From Paramixta manurensis (GTDB lineage Bacteria; Pseudomonadota; Gammaproteobacteria; Enterobacterales; Enterobacteriaceae): a stretch of 64,000 nucleotides of DNA. Numbering within the stretch: position 1 is the first letter of the stretch; the number at the start of each line of letters is the position of its first letter. The stretch covers positions 62,001-126,000 of the forward strand of contig NZ_CP054212.1 in assembly GCF_013285385.1 (NCBI RefSeq), in the 5' to 3' direction. This document shows, one piece after another, positions 11,718 through 20,818 of this stretch. Below the pieces are notes generated by a model, which was given only the letters and a program-made list of their open reading frames with translations, ran no database searches and was not told the origin of the DNA. The translations under genes were made by a program, and so were the position numbers.

Positions 11718-12485
11718 TTACCAGAGCGTGTAGCCGCCATCAACGGTAAACACTGAGCCGGTGACAAAGGAGGAGGCATCGCTGGCTAATAGCAACGCAA
11801 TCGGGGCGATTTCATCCGGCGAGGCATAACGTTGCATCGGCACTTCGTCCCGCCAATAATGCCGATAATCTTCATACTCCTCGCTGGCGATCTCGGTTTT
11901 AACGTACCCTGGCGCGATGGCATTAACACGGATACCGCTTTTTGCCCATTCCGCTGCCAGCGAACGGGTTAAATGGTGAACCGCCGCTTTGGAGATGCCA
12001 TAAGGCGAATGCCATTGTGGACGGTTGACGATAAAACCGGAGATTGAACCGATATTAATAATCGAACCGCTTCCGCGTTGCGCCATTTGCCTGCCGACAA
12101 TCTGGCTGGCTTTCCATACCGCATCAAGGTTAATGGAAAATAATCGTTGCCACTCTTCGTCTTCTAACGTTAGCGCATCGGCATGAAAACCAATGCCGGC
12201 ATTATTGACCAGCACATCCACCGGGCCGAGTTCCTGCGTGACTTTCGCCAGCATCGCTTCCACATCGTTGCGATTCGCCACATCGGTCGGTACCGAAATC
12301 GCCTTAACCCCAATGCGGTGTAACTCTTCCAGCGTCGCGGCGCTTTTTGCCTCATCCCGTGCGGCAATCGCAACGGCAGAGCCCGCCTCGGCTAATCCAA
12401 GGGCGATGGCGCGCCCAATGCCACGGTTGCCACCCGTAATAACCGATACCTTTCCACGCATTGAAAATTTGTCCATGATTGACAT
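11718..12485 (-). CDS. SDR-family dehydrogenase of a sugar/polyol locus
   Basis: 255 residues, the classical short-chain dehydrogenase length. It has the Rossmann motif TGGNRGIGRAIALGLA, NNAGIG, the catalytic Ser in GSIS and the YxxxK motif in YGISKAAVHHL. It ends GGYTLW. It would oxidise or reduce a sugar or sugar alcohol with NAD(P). It is the last gene of the leftward operon that starts with the FGGY kinase; GGAG precedes its ATG. Resemblance is to D-arabinitol/mannitol/gluconate-type SDRs, but the substrate cannot be assigned. Confidence 0.88.
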   Translation of the reverse strand: MSIMDKFSMRGKVSVITGGNRGIGRAIALGLAEAGSAVAIAARDEAKSAATLEELHRIGVKAISVPTDVANRNDVEAMLAKVTQELGPVDVLVNNAGIGFHADALTLEDEEWQRLFSINLDAVWKASQIVGRQMAQRGSGSIINIGSISGFIVNRPQWHSPYGISKAAVHHLTRSLAAEWAKSGIRVNAIAPGYVKTEIASEEYEDYRHYWRDEVPMQRYASPDEIAPIALLLASDASSFVTGSVFTVDGGYTLW

Positions 12486-12507
12486 AACAAGTTTTCTCCA
12501 AAATTAA

Positions 12508-13332
12508 CTAACTACGTTCAGGAAGCGCGGCGGCTTCCGGGATGATAAGAGCAGACGAAACCGCATCCGCCGCCAGTGCGCCGGTCATGATGGCGACAAC
12601 ATCGCTCATTGAGGTGGTTGCAGGGCTGACGACAGAGGCCCGACGTCCCAAACGATGGATATGAATACGATCGGCAATCTGAAACACATTCGGCATGCTA
12701 TGGCTTATCAATACCACCGATAGCCCCCGATCGCGGATACGGGTAATCAGATCAAGCACCTGATTTGTTTCACGCACGCCAAGCGCCGCCGTCGGTTCGT
12801 CGAGAATGACGACCCGTTTTCCCCATGCCGCCGCACGCGCTACGGCAACGGCTTGCCGCTGGCCACCGGACAAGGTTTCCACTTTTTGATCTATCGATTG
12901 AATGCGAATACCCAAGTTGCGCATATGATCTTCCGCCTGCTGCCGCATCCCTTTTTTATCTAACTGACGAAGCAGCGCGCCGCGGAGGCCCGGTTTGCGG
13001 AGTTCCCGGCCAAGAAACAGGTTTTGTGTGATGTTGAGTTGCGTGGCGACCGCCAGCTCCTGGTACACCGTTTCAATACCGGAAAGCCGTGAGCTAAGTG
13101 GGTTATTGAAATTCACTTCACGATCATTCAGGTAGATATGCCCCTCATCGGGGATCAGCGCGCCGGTCAGCGCTTTAATCAGGCTTGATTTTCCCGCGCC
13201 GTTATCCCCAACCACCGCCAGAATTTCTCCTTGCGCCAACTCGAAATCCGCGCCATTCAGCGCCACGACGTGACCGTAACGTTTAACCAGCCCGCTCGCG
13301 CGCATGACAATAGAGGAAGTTGTATCGGTCAT
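12508..13332 (-). CDS. ABC sugar importer ATP-binding protein (single-domain, FrcA-like)
   Basis: 274 residues with one complete nucleotide-binding domain: Walker A GDNGAGKSS, signature LSGGQ, Walker B VVILDEPTAALG, and the switch His in LISHSM. RbsA-type proteins have two such domains; this short form is like FrcA of fructose importers. It would power the permease encoded just upstream, with which it overlaps by 4 bases (ATGA, 13329-13332). Confidence 0.9.
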   Translation of the reverse strand: MTDTTSSIVMRASGLVKRYGHVVALNGADFELAQGEILAVVGDNGAGKSSLIKALTGALIPDEGHIYLNDREVNFNNPLSSRLSGIETVYQELAVATQLNITQNLFLGRELRKPGLRGALLRQLDKKGMRQQAEDHMRNLGIRIQSIDQKVETLSGGQRQAVAVARAAAWGKRVVILDEPTAALGVRETNQVLDLITRIRDRGLSVVLISHSMPNVFQIADRIHIHRLGRRASVVSPATTSMSDVVAIMTGALAADAVSSALIIPEAAALPERS

Positions 13333-14378
13333 GTCCGTTGTCCTCGGTGCAGATATTGATCGATACCGACGGTGAAGATCACCAAAAAGCCGGTTGCCAC
13401 CTGTTGATAGAGCGAATCGATACCGGCCTGAGTAAGGCCATTTTTGAGTACGGTCACAATCAAGGCGCCGATAAATGTCCCCATCACGCTGCCGCGTCCG
13501 CCAAATAAACTGGTGCCCCCGATGACCACCGCGGTGATGCTCTCAAGATTGGCCAGTGGATAGCCGCTTGGATCGGCGATAGGCGTACGACCCAATGCCT
13601 GCCAGCCGGCAAAGGCATAGAAAATACCGGCCAACGCATACACGCTAAACACGATTTTTCTGACGCTGATGCCGTTCAGACGCGCCGCCGAGGGCGAGTT
13701 ACCTATCGCATACACATGCACGCCCCAGGCCGTTTTGTTCAGCACATACATCAGAACCAATGTCAGAGCAATCCATAGCAGGCTGCCATAGGTCAGGCTG
13801 GCGGGCATCCACGCCGGGCCTGAGCCCATCAAAGCCAGTAAATCGGACGTTACCGGGAAGCTGCGCGAGTGAGCGTAGAGCCGTGCGACAGCCGTTAAGA
13901 TAGTGAACATCCCTAGGGTTGCAATAAAAGGCGGTAGACGGAAGGTGGTGACGACCACGCCATTAATCGCAGCGGCCACGATACACACCAACATGCCGCA
14001 GATTAACGCTATCCACGGATCAACGGTGGTGGCGAGGCTGCCGGTCACCACCGTCCCGAGCACCATGATGGCGGCATTCGCCAAATCAATACCGGAAACC
14101 AGCACAATGAGCGTTTGCCCCAGCGCCAATGTGCCCACCACCACCGATTGTTGCAGTATCAGCGACAAGTTACCGGCGTTGAGAAAGGTGGCGGTAGTGG
14201 TTGAAAACACAATAATAATCACGAGAAGAGCCAGCAACGGTCCAACGATCGGATAAGACAGCCACAACGCCATCATGGTGCGCAAGTAGGCCCTGGCGCC
14301 AGTCGGGCGGGATTCGTCTGAAGTACCGGTCAGCGCTTTTGGCCGGGGCTCTTTTTCACTCCGATCAAAGAGACTCAT
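13329..14378 (-). CDS. ABC sugar importer permease (RbsC/FrcC family)
   Basis: About 349 residues, mostly hydrophobic with 8-10 membrane segments, including the family motif GGTSLFGGRGSVMGTFIGAL. I start it at ATG 14378, 2 bases after the stop of the binding-protein gene and preceded by GGGAGAG; the longer frame to 14411 would overlap that gene. An N-terminal cytoplasmic extension (RSEKEPRPKALTGTSDES) precedes the first helix. Confidence 0.9.
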   Translation of the reverse strand: MSLFDRSEKEPRPKALTGTSDESRPTGARAYLRTMMALWLSYPIVGPLLALLVIIIVFSTTTATFLNAGNLSLILQQSVVVGTLALGQTLIVLVSGIDLANAAIMVLGTVVTGSLATTVDPWIALICGMLVCIVAAAINGVVVTTFRLPPFIATLGMFTILTAVARLYAHSRSFPVTSDLLALMGSGPAWMPASLTYGSLLWIALTLVLMYVLNKTAWGVHVYAIGNSPSAARLNGISVRKIVFSVYALAGIFYAFAGWQALGRTPIADPSGYPLANLESITAVVIGGTSLFGGRGSVMGTFIGALIVTVLKNGLTQAGIDSLYQQVATGFLVIFTVGIDQYLHRGQRT

Positions 14379-14380
14379 TA

Positions 14381-15370
14381 TTACTCTCCCCAGCAATTCT
14401 TCAGGCCCCACGCCGAATCTTTGGAGGCAAGCCCCTTCACCGGATGGTCGGTAATCAGCACCGTCCCGGAATTATTCACGCCGTGTGGCTTAGCACCGCC
14501 ATTAACCGCCGTAATAATGGCCTCCACCGCCATTTTGCCCATCCGGTCGGGGAATTGCATAACGGTCGCCCCGATAGCGCCATCCGCCACGCTGTGTACG
14601 CCAGAGCAACTGCCATCAATAGAGGTCAGCACAATATCTTTGCGCGCTCTTTTAATCGAAAGATACGCGCCCTGGGCCGTTGGCTCGTTGATGGTATACA
14701 CCACATTAATATCCGAATGCGCCGCCAGAAGATTTTCCATGGAAGATTGGCCGGTTTCGACGTTGGCCTGGGTTAAGGCGGTGCCGACGATTTCCGGTGA
14801 GTGCTCGCTGAGGCCAAACCCTTTCAGAAAACCATCGTGACGGGCTTTGGAGGTTTTGTCGGATAAATCGTAATCCAGCAACGCCACTTTGGCGCCAGTA
14901 GCGCCGAGCCGGGCCTTCGCCCATTTACCCACCAGCTCGCCGGCGGCTAAATTATCGGTTTCATAAGAGGCGTTGGCTGTGGTTGCCGGTTCTAGCGAGG
15001 TATTGGTGGTAATCACGACGATCCCGGCGTCACGCGCTTTTTTAATGACATTACGCAACGCAAACGGGTTGGCCGGGTCAATAACAATGCCTTTAACGCC
15101 CCGGTTAATCATATTTTCCACTGCCGCGATCTGTGTATCAGAGTCGCCCGCGGCGCTCGAAGCAGCGGTGATGGTGCCCAGCCCGTTCTTTTTCGCCTCA
15201 TCAACGGCGGCCTGTTGTAGACGGGCAAAAAATGGATTGGACAGTTGCTGTTCAATCACCCCGATCAGATACTTGGTATCCTGCGCCTGAGCAGAAGCGG
15301 TCATGGTGGCAAGCGTCAGCGCGATCGAAAACGATGCGGCGCAGAGTGGCCGGTTACTATTTTTCCACAT
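14381..15370 (-). CDS. Periplasmic sugar-binding protein of ABC importer
   Basis: About 329 residues from ATG 15370 (RBS GGAGAAG). The signal peptide runs MWKNSNRPLCAASFSIAL to about SAQAQ, then the mature protein begins TKYLIGVIEQQLSNPFF. Periplasmic-binding-protein family 4 features include VIDPANPFAL, a hinge segment VVYTINEPTAQGAYL and SIDGSCSGVHSVADG. It would capture a monosaccharide or polyol in the periplasm. A gap of about 100 bases separates it from the kinase gene upstream. Confidence 0.9.
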   Translation of the reverse strand: MWKNSNRPLCAASFSIALTLATMTASAQAQDTKYLIGVIEQQLSNPFFARLQQAAVDEAKKNGLGTITAASSAAGDSDTQIAAVENMINRGVKGIVIDPANPFALRNVIKKARDAGIVVITTNTSLEPATTANASYETDNLAAGELVGKWAKARLGATGAKVALLDYDLSDKTSKARHDGFLKGFGLSEHSPEIVGTALTQANVETGQSSMENLLAAHSDINVVYTINEPTAQGAYLSIKRARKDIVLTSIDGSCSGVHSVADGAIGATVMQFPDRMGKMAVEAIITAVNGGAKPHGVNNSGTVLITDHPVKGLASKDSAWGLKNCWGE

Positions 15371-15473
15371 AATCTTCTCCAGCTTGCAATGGTTCATTTT
15401 GCAGAAATGCGTGACTGCCATTTCTGTTGGTTCTGTTATGCATCGGCACGCGCGGTGCGGCGTTAGTGTCGGT

Positions 15474-17042
15474 TTACTGCGGACGGCGCAGGTTGTCGGC
15501 CAGGTGGTGCATCGTCCGGCGAATCGCGTTATCGGCCATCAGCTCGCGGTATTGTTGATACACCGGCTGATAAGCCTGGGTATTGGCGTCTCGTGGCTGA
15601 TAGCATTCAAAGTCACGCGCGCCGAAGCGCCGGGAGCCGGTCGCAAAATCCGCCACGATCCCTGCTGCAACAGCACCATGAATGGCGGCGCCGACAGCGG
15701 TCGGGTTTTGAATGTTCGGAACCTTGATCGCATGGCCGAGCACATCCGCCATCATTTGCATCAATAGCGGATTACGCTGCGATAACCCGCTGGTCAGCAG
15801 AATATGCTGTACTGACACTCCGCCAGCCTGTAGATAATCCAGAATCGCGCGCGCGCCAAAGCACAGCGCTTCCAGTAGCGCGCGGTAAATATCCGTTGAG
15901 GTGCTGGTAAGCGTAAGCCCAACTAACAGGCCACTGAGGTGAGCATCCGCAAAAGGCACTCGATTGCCGCTCCACCAGTCAAGCGCCAGTAGCCGGGTTT
16001 GCGCCGGGGCCAGCGCGGCGGCGCTGCTGTTATACAGCCGAAAACTTTCGGCCATGTCGTCGCTGCGCGGAAAGGTTCTGACAAACCATGCGAGAATATC
16101 GCCGAATCCGGCTTGTCCGGCCTCATAGCACCAAACATCGGGGAGCGCGGCGCCGTTGGCCATGCCTTCGATACCGGTCGGTAAGGGTTGGGCAGTATCA
16201 TCAAGAAACAGGTAGGCGGCTGAGGTGCCTAATGCGGCAACCAACGTGTGCGGAACCATGGTACCCACCGCAGGCAAGACGACATGTGAATCAATGACCG
16301 CCACTGCCACCGTGGCGTTACCGAGAATGCCGGTGCGCTGCCGCCACGCGTTCGACAGCGTACCCGCTGCGGTTCCGACCGGATAAGGCGTCGTAAGGCG
16401 TTGCTCCAAACCATCCACCAGATGATGCGGATAACCGGTTTGCCCGGTGTATTGCGCTTTATAAGCGGCAAAATCCAGGCTGCGTACTTCCCGTTGCGTC
16501 AGTTGCCAGACCAGCCAGTCACCCGCCTCAATAAAACGGTCGGCCTGCGCCCAGATATGGGGCGCTTCATCGGCGAGCTGCGCCGCTTTAGCCAGTAACC
16601 ATTCACCCGATACTTTGCCACCGAAATTATCCAGAAAGTGATCGCCGCGCCGATTGATCTCATCCACATAGGCTTGAGGCGCACTGTGTTTCCAGAGCTT
16701 TACGTAAGCATGCGGTTCATCAGGATGATGTGTGGAGAGTGCCTGACCATCTGCGCTGGCCGGGAGCGGAGAGCTGGCGGTAAAGCCAACGCCGATCGAG
16801 GCGATATGGCGGTTATTACCCAGTTTTTCGAGGATAATCTGCGCGGCTTCGAGGTAGTCCGCCGCATCCTGCAGCGCCCAGCCAGCAGGAAGCGGGCGAC
16901 CGGTTGGCAGACTATCGGTCATAATGCCGTGTCGATAAGTATGGGTACAACTGTCCACCTGCTCGCCGGTCACCGTGTCGATCAGTACGCCCCGGGCGGA
17001 CTCCGAACCATAATCAAGGCCAATAATAAACAAACTGGTCAT
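15474..17042 (-). CDS. FGGY-family carbohydrate kinase (ribulokinase-like)
   Basis: About 522 residues. The phosphate-binding start FIIGLDYGSESARGVLID and the late motif SGLSQRNPLLMQMMADVL are typical of the ribulokinase/ribitol-kinase branch of FGGY (the group that includes the Yersinia D-ribulokinase-like YpCarbK). It would phosphorylate a ketopentose or polyol with ATP. I start it at ATG 17042; the frame opens at TTG 17093 but the conserved domain starts at 17042. First gene of the leftward operon and divergent from the ROK regulator. Confidence 0.88.
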   Translation of the reverse strand: MTSLFIIGLDYGSESARGVLIDTVTGEQVDSCTHTYRHGIMTDSLPTGRPLPAGWALQDAADYLEAAQIILEKLGNNRHIASIGVGFTASSPLPASADGQALSTHHPDEPHAYVKLWKHSAPQAYVDEINRRGDHFLDNFGGKVSGEWLLAKAAQLADEAPHIWAQADRFIEAGDWLVWQLTQREVRSLDFAAYKAQYTGQTGYPHHLVDGLEQRLTTPYPVGTAAGTLSNAWRQRTGILGNATVAVAVIDSHVVLPAVGTMVPHTLVAALGTSAAYLFLDDTAQPLPTGIEGMANGAALPDVWCYEAGQAGFGDILAWFVRTFPRSDDMAESFRLYNSSAAALAPAQTRLLALDWWSGNRVPFADAHLSGLLVGLTLTSTSTDIYRALLEALCFGARAILDYLQAGGVSVQHILLTSGLSQRNPLLMQMMADVLGHAIKVPNIQNPTAVGAAIHGAVAAGIVADFATGSRRFGARDFECYQPRDANTQAYQPVYQQYRELMADNAIRRTMHHLADNLRRPQ

Positions 17043-17081
17043 AACCGGCGCTACCCTTGGTTGTCTATCTTTTGTCCATTC

Positions 17082-17110
17082 AGATAATGCCAACTATTGA
17101 TATAAGTCAA
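17082..17110 (-). promoter_or_regulatory. Promoter of the leftward sugar operon
   Basis: Read leftward, TTGACT (17105-17110) and TTATCT (17082-17087) are separated by 17 bases, about 40 bases before the kinase start. AT-rich sequence upstream (17110-17140) could hold the regulator site. No experiment supports it; the spacing is ideal. Confidence 0.6.
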
Positions 17111-17359
17111 TTTGTATATGTATAATTTTATTCATAAGTGAGATCGCAATCAAACTACGGCTTACTGACGCACCCCTCGCGCCCCGGTTATGCCAGAGAT
17201 AAATCGCTTTCGGGCAGGCGACTGCTTTGGCGCGGGATTTAAGCGGCGGGAGGGCATTTGGCAGGGTGTCGAGCTTTAGGTTATTGAGATAAGCTGCCAT
17301 AACGCGCCGGGAATCGTAGCGTTTTATCCATCAATCAGAGATCACGCGGGAGAAGGCAA

Positions 17360-18562
17360 TTGCAAAAAAAGGCGGCGAGTCATATCGATAAGGAATCACT
17401 GATCAGTTCTGGCGAGATATTTAGCCTTATCGCCAATAAGACTGCTACCTCAAGAGCCGCCATCCTAAGCGCATCCGGTTTATCCCGCATGACGGTGACG
17501 CAACGCCTGAACGCGTTGTTATCCGCGGGATTAGTCAGAGAGACGGAAGAAACCATGCCGAGCGGCGGGCGCCCTACCCGGGTATTGGGTCTGAATTATG
17601 CGGCGGGTTTTCTGTTAACGGCAAATATCGGTGAATCGCATATCCATCTGGCCGCGATGGATTTGCAGCCCGCTATCCTGGTCCAGGAAACCGTCGCGTT
17701 CCGGGATAAGCAGGATCCGCAATCCACGCTGGATTTGATTGCGGAGCGTTTCAACGCTTTGATCGCGCAGTTGCCGTTTCAACAGGCAGTGCTGGCCGGC
17801 ATTAGCCTCAGCCTGCCAACGCCGGTCGATAGCGCGTGCGGTTGGGTGGTCGGCCCATCGATCTTGCCCGGCTGGGAGCGGTTTGATATTTCCGGTTACC
17901 TGGAAAACCGATTCAACGCGCCGGTGTACGTAGAAAACGATGTGAATTTGATGACTATCTACGAACATCGCCACAATTACCCGCAAGTTGCCGATATGTT
18001 CTTCATTAAAGTGGGCACCGGTATCGGTAGCGGAATTATCACTGGCGGCAAGATTTTCCGCGGCGCCAGAGGCGTGGCTGGCGATATTGGGCATATCCAG
18101 TTTAATACCGAACCCGCGCCATTATGCCGCTGCGGCAAGTTTGGCTGTGTTGAGGCTCGCGCGGCGGGTTGGGCCATCGGTCGCGATTTGGCGAGTTGCG
18201 GCTATCCGGCTGAAAACGCCTACGACGTGGTGAAACTGATGGAAAACAGGGTGCCGGAAGCGATTATGCATATCCGGAAAGCAGGCCAAACCATTGGTGA
18301 GGTGACCTCCGATGTGGTCAGTATCCTCAATCCGAGCCTGATTGTGGTGGGTGGCACTCTTGCCCGCTGCGGTGAGTTTCTGTTATCCGGTATTCGGGAG
18401 TTGGTTTATCAGCGTTGTTTACCGCTCGCCACGCAAAATCTGCAGATTGTTCTTTCGGTGTCTGAAGCCCATAGTGCGTTGTATGGCGCGGCTTATTTGT
18501 TGTTAGAAGAGCAAATGAACAATAACCATTTCCTGCGCCGTTACGCCGATAACCAGGCTTAA
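17360..18562 (+). CDS. ROK-family regulator of the sugar operon
   Basis: 400 residues from a TTG start with a strong ribosome site (GGGAGAAGG). An N-terminal winged helix (TSRAAILSASGLSRMTVTQRL) is followed by a ROK domain with YVENDVNL, GTGIGSGIITGG and the zinc motif CRCGKFGCVE. Unlike the first ROK protein of the window it keeps the END-x-N motif, so sugar binding is likely and residual kinase chemistry possible. It is divergent from the FGGY-ABC-SDR operon across a 317-base gap and is its probable repressor. Confidence 0.88.
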   Translation: MQKKAASHIDKESLISSGEIFSLIANKTATSRAAILSASGLSRMTVTQRLNALLSAGLVRETEETMPSGGRPTRVLGLNYAAGFLLTANIGESHIHLAAMDLQPAILVQETVAFRDKQDPQSTLDLIAERFNALIAQLPFQQAVLAGISLSLPTPVDSACGWVVGPSILPGWERFDISGYLENRFNAPVYVENDVNLMTIYEHRHNYPQVADMFFIKVGTGIGSGIITGGKIFRGARGVAGDIGHIQFNTEPAPLCRCGKFGCVEARAAGWAIGRDLASCGYPAENAYDVVKLMENRVPEAIMHIRKAGQTIGEVTSDVVSILNPSLIVVGGTLARCGEFLLSGIRELVYQRCLPLATQNLQIVLSVSEAHSALYGAAYLLLEEQMNNNHFLRRYADNQA

Positions 18563-18771
18563 GCGCCTGAGGTAACGAGGCCGCCAGAGCGGCTTTCGCA
18601 GATGTGTTCCAGCATCTCATCGAAATAGTCAGGCACCGTCGATGAACCCACGGGCGGATTTTTCAGCCGCTCATCGCCCATCACAAAACCTTTGATCAGG
18701 TATTCTGGTAGCGTCTGAGTTGCCCACTGACGGAATTGCTTGCCGCGAGGGAACGCGATAGCCGACAGCCA
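18559..18771 (-). pseudogene. RhuM-family virulence protein fragment
   Basis: Read leftward, VGYRVP is followed after a frame change by RGKQFRQWATQTLPEYLIKG, then FVMGDERLKNPPVGSS and VPDYFDEMLEHI, ending at a TAA that overlaps the ROK stop. This matches the middle of RhuM-family proteins. Both ends are missing and there is at least one frameshift. It lies on the 3' side of selC, where island genes integrate. Confidence 0.7.
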
Positions 18772-18811
18772 GTATCAGTGGCAAGCTAAAGTATTTGTAA
18801 AGACACCCGTT

Positions 18812-18901
18812 TTAGTTCCACATACTTTTTGAGAGGTCCGGTTTTTCAGTCATCAGCCGGTATTCTTCCGGCGTCAGGTGATTCAGGGAGACTTTGTCGG
18901 A
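18812..18901 (-). pseudogene. IS3-family transposase C-terminal fragment
   Basis: About 29 codons read leftward as SLNHLTPEEYRLMTEKPDLS then KSMWN-stop, the C-terminal tail of an IS3-group OrfB different from the complete IS copies here. There is no start and no inverted repeat nearby. Confidence 0.6.
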
Positions 18902-18981
18902 CAACCTCGAACAGTAATCTCGACATGTGATTTGAAAATAAAGGATTTTTTAGACGTTCCCGGATGGTCATGAAAGATGTT

Positions 18982-19076
18982 TGGCGGAAGATCACAGGAG
19001 TCGAACCTGCCCGGGACCGCTGGCGGCCCCAACCGGATTTGAAATCCGGCCGCCTCACCGGAGACGACGATCTTCC
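18982..19076 (-). tRNA. selC: tRNA-Sec (anticodon TCA)
   Basis: 95 bases read leftward, starting GGAAGATCGTCG and ending CTTCCGCCA with encoded CCA. The long acceptor stem (GGAAGATC pairs with GATCTTCC), the long variable arm and the anticodon loop TTTCAAA are those of the bacterial selenocysteine tRNA, almost identical to E. coli selC. It is charged with Ser by SerRS, converted by SelA (39.7-41.1 kb) and delivered by SelB (37.9-39.7 kb) to the UGA in fdoG. selC is a classical island attachment site; mobile debris lies on its 3' side. Confidence 0.97.
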
Positions 19077-19304
19077 CTCCCTGAAGAGGCGAAAAGTATA
19101 GCATCATGCTGAAATAAAATGCGAATTGCCAAACGCCGCCGGTCAACTAACAATTTCTTCGTCGCCTCTCATTCCGCGCTATCGGTCATAAACTTTCCAT
19201 GCATTACAGGATAAGCTGGAAACAGACATTAACCCGGCGAGTGGGCCAATGCCCAATTCGCCCTCTCTATCATTGCGTAATCGTTAAGCTACGGGAGAAA
19301 CAAC

Positions 19305-20759
19305 ATGGTAATCGGGATCGATTTGGGTACCTCCGGCGTCAAAGTGGTACTGCTGGATGAGCATGGCCAGACGCTGGCCAGCAAAACCGTTAAGCTGCGC
19401 GTCTCCCGCCCGAAACCGTTGTGGAGCGAACAAGACCCGGAAAGTTGGTGGCAAGCCACCGATGAAGCGATGCGCGCGCTGGCGGAAGAGCAGGATCTCA
19501 GTCAGGTGCGTGCGCTGGGGCTGAGCGGGCAAATGCACGGCGCCACATTGTTAGATAGCCAAAATCGGGTACTGCGCCCGGCCATTTTATGGAACGATGG
19601 CCGCAGCGCGGCGCAGTGCCGTGAGCTGGAAGCGTTAGTGCCCGATTCACGACGCATTACCGGCAACCTGATGATGCCAGGCTTCACCGCGCCGAAATTG
19701 CTGTGGGTGAAGCAGCATGAACCCGAGGTCTTTTCCCGCGTCGAAAAAGTGTTGCTACCGAAAGATTATCTGCGTTGGCGCATTACCGGCGAGTTCGCCA
19801 GCGACATGTCAGATGCGGCGGGTACCCTGTGGCTGGATGTGAAAAAACGCGCCTGGAATGACGAATTGCTGGCGGCCTGCGGCCTTTCGCAGCGGCAGAT
19901 GCCCGCTTTATACGAAGGCAATCAAATTACTGGCAACTTGCAACAGGATGTGGCGCGACGCTGGGGCATGCCGGAAGTTCCGGTAATTGCCGGTGGCGGC
20001 GACAATGCGGCGGGCGCGGTGGGCGTCGGCATTGTCGATGCCGGGCAAGGCATGTTATCGCTGGGTACTTCCGGGGTTTACTTCGTGGTCAGCGACGGCT
20101 TTTTAAGTAATGTGGAAAGTGCGGTACATAGTTTTTGCCACGCGTTGCCCAACCGCTGGCATTTAATGTCGGTGGTATTAAGCGCGGCCTCCTGCCTTGA
20201 CTGGGCGGCGCAGCTAACCGGTTGCCAGGATGTTCCTGCATTACTGGCGGAAGCCGAGCGGGCAAAAAACGATGTCCCGCCGATTTGGTTTTTGCCTTAT
20301 CTCTCCGGCGAACGTACCCCACATAATAATCCGGAAGCGAAAGGCGTCTTCTTTGGCCTTACCCACCAGCATGGTCGTGCGGAACTGGCGCGCGCGGTAC
20401 TGGAAGGCGTCGGTTTCGCGCTGGCGCAAGGCATGGATGCGGTTCATGCCAGCGGCGTGAAGCCCGAATCGATTATGTTAATCGGCGGTGGCGCGCGTAG
20501 CGCTTACTGGCGCCAGATGCTGGCCGATATTAGCGGGCAAACGCTGGATTACTGCACCGGTGGCGATGTTGGGCCTGCGCTCGGCGCGGCGCGGCTGGCA
20601 CTGTTAGCATTAAACCCGCAAACGCCGTTGGCGGAAATGTTGCCAGCGCTACCGTTAGAGCAACGCCACCAACCTGATGCGCAACGTCACCAGGCCTATC
20701 GGCAGCAGCGGGAAACCTTTGAGCGTCTGTATCAGCAGTTGCTGCCGTTAATGGAATAA
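19305..20759 (+). CDS. xylB: Xylulokinase
   Basis: 484 residues, matching XylB length. It has the FGGY phosphate loop GIDLGTSGVKVVLLDE, LGLSGQMHG, the catalytic Asp in GGGDNAAGAVG and the C-terminal GGGARSAYW. It converts D-xylulose and ATP to xylulose-5-P for the pentose-phosphate pathway. RBS GGGAG sits before the ATG. In E. coli xylB follows xylA; here only 228 bases lie between selC and xylB and no xylA is present, so the xylose isomerase is elsewhere or absent. Confidence 0.95.
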   Translation: MVIGIDLGTSGVKVVLLDEHGQTLASKTVKLRVSRPKPLWSEQDPESWWQATDEAMRALAEEQDLSQVRALGLSGQMHGATLLDSQNRVLRPAILWNDGRSAAQCRELEALVPDSRRITGNLMMPGFTAPKLLWVKQHEPEVFSRVEKVLLPKDYLRWRITGEFASDMSDAAGTLWLDVKKRAWNDELLAACGLSQRQMPALYEGNQITGNLQQDVARRWGMPEVPVIAGGGDNAAGAVGVGIVDAGQGMLSLGTSGVYFVVSDGFLSNVESAVHSFCHALPNRWHLMSVVLSAASCLDWAAQLTGCQDVPALLAEAERAKNDVPPIWFLPYLSGERTPHNNPEAKGVFFGLTHQHGRAELARAVLEGVGFALAQGMDAVHASGVKPESIMLIGGGARSAYWRQMLADISGQTLDYCTGGDVGPALGAARLALLALNPQTPLAEMLPALPLEQRHQPDAQRHQAYRQQRETFERLYQQLLPLME

Positions 20760-20771
20760 TTACTCGTCCGT

Positions 20772-20806
20772 CGGAGAAGGTAGCGTGCCGTTTTTGGCCT
20801 TCTCCG
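20772..20806. terminator. Possible terminator hairpin between xylB and wecH
   Basis: CGGAGAAGG pairs with CCTTCTCCG (9 bp) around a 17-base loop in the gap between convergent genes. The loop is long and there is no clear U-tract after either arm, so the role is tentative. Confidence 0.35.
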
Positions 20807-20818
20807 CGCCAGTCTGGT

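Noticed and set aside
17094..17300. 68-codon ORF in the kinase-ROK intergenic region
   Set aside because: Overlaps the promoter of the sugar operon, with no ribosome site or homology.
19236..19262. Hairpin GGCGA..TGGGC-CAAT-GCCCA..TCGCC before xylB as a xylA leftover or attenuator
   Set aside because: No XylA coding remnant could be read next to it and the U-tract is weak.
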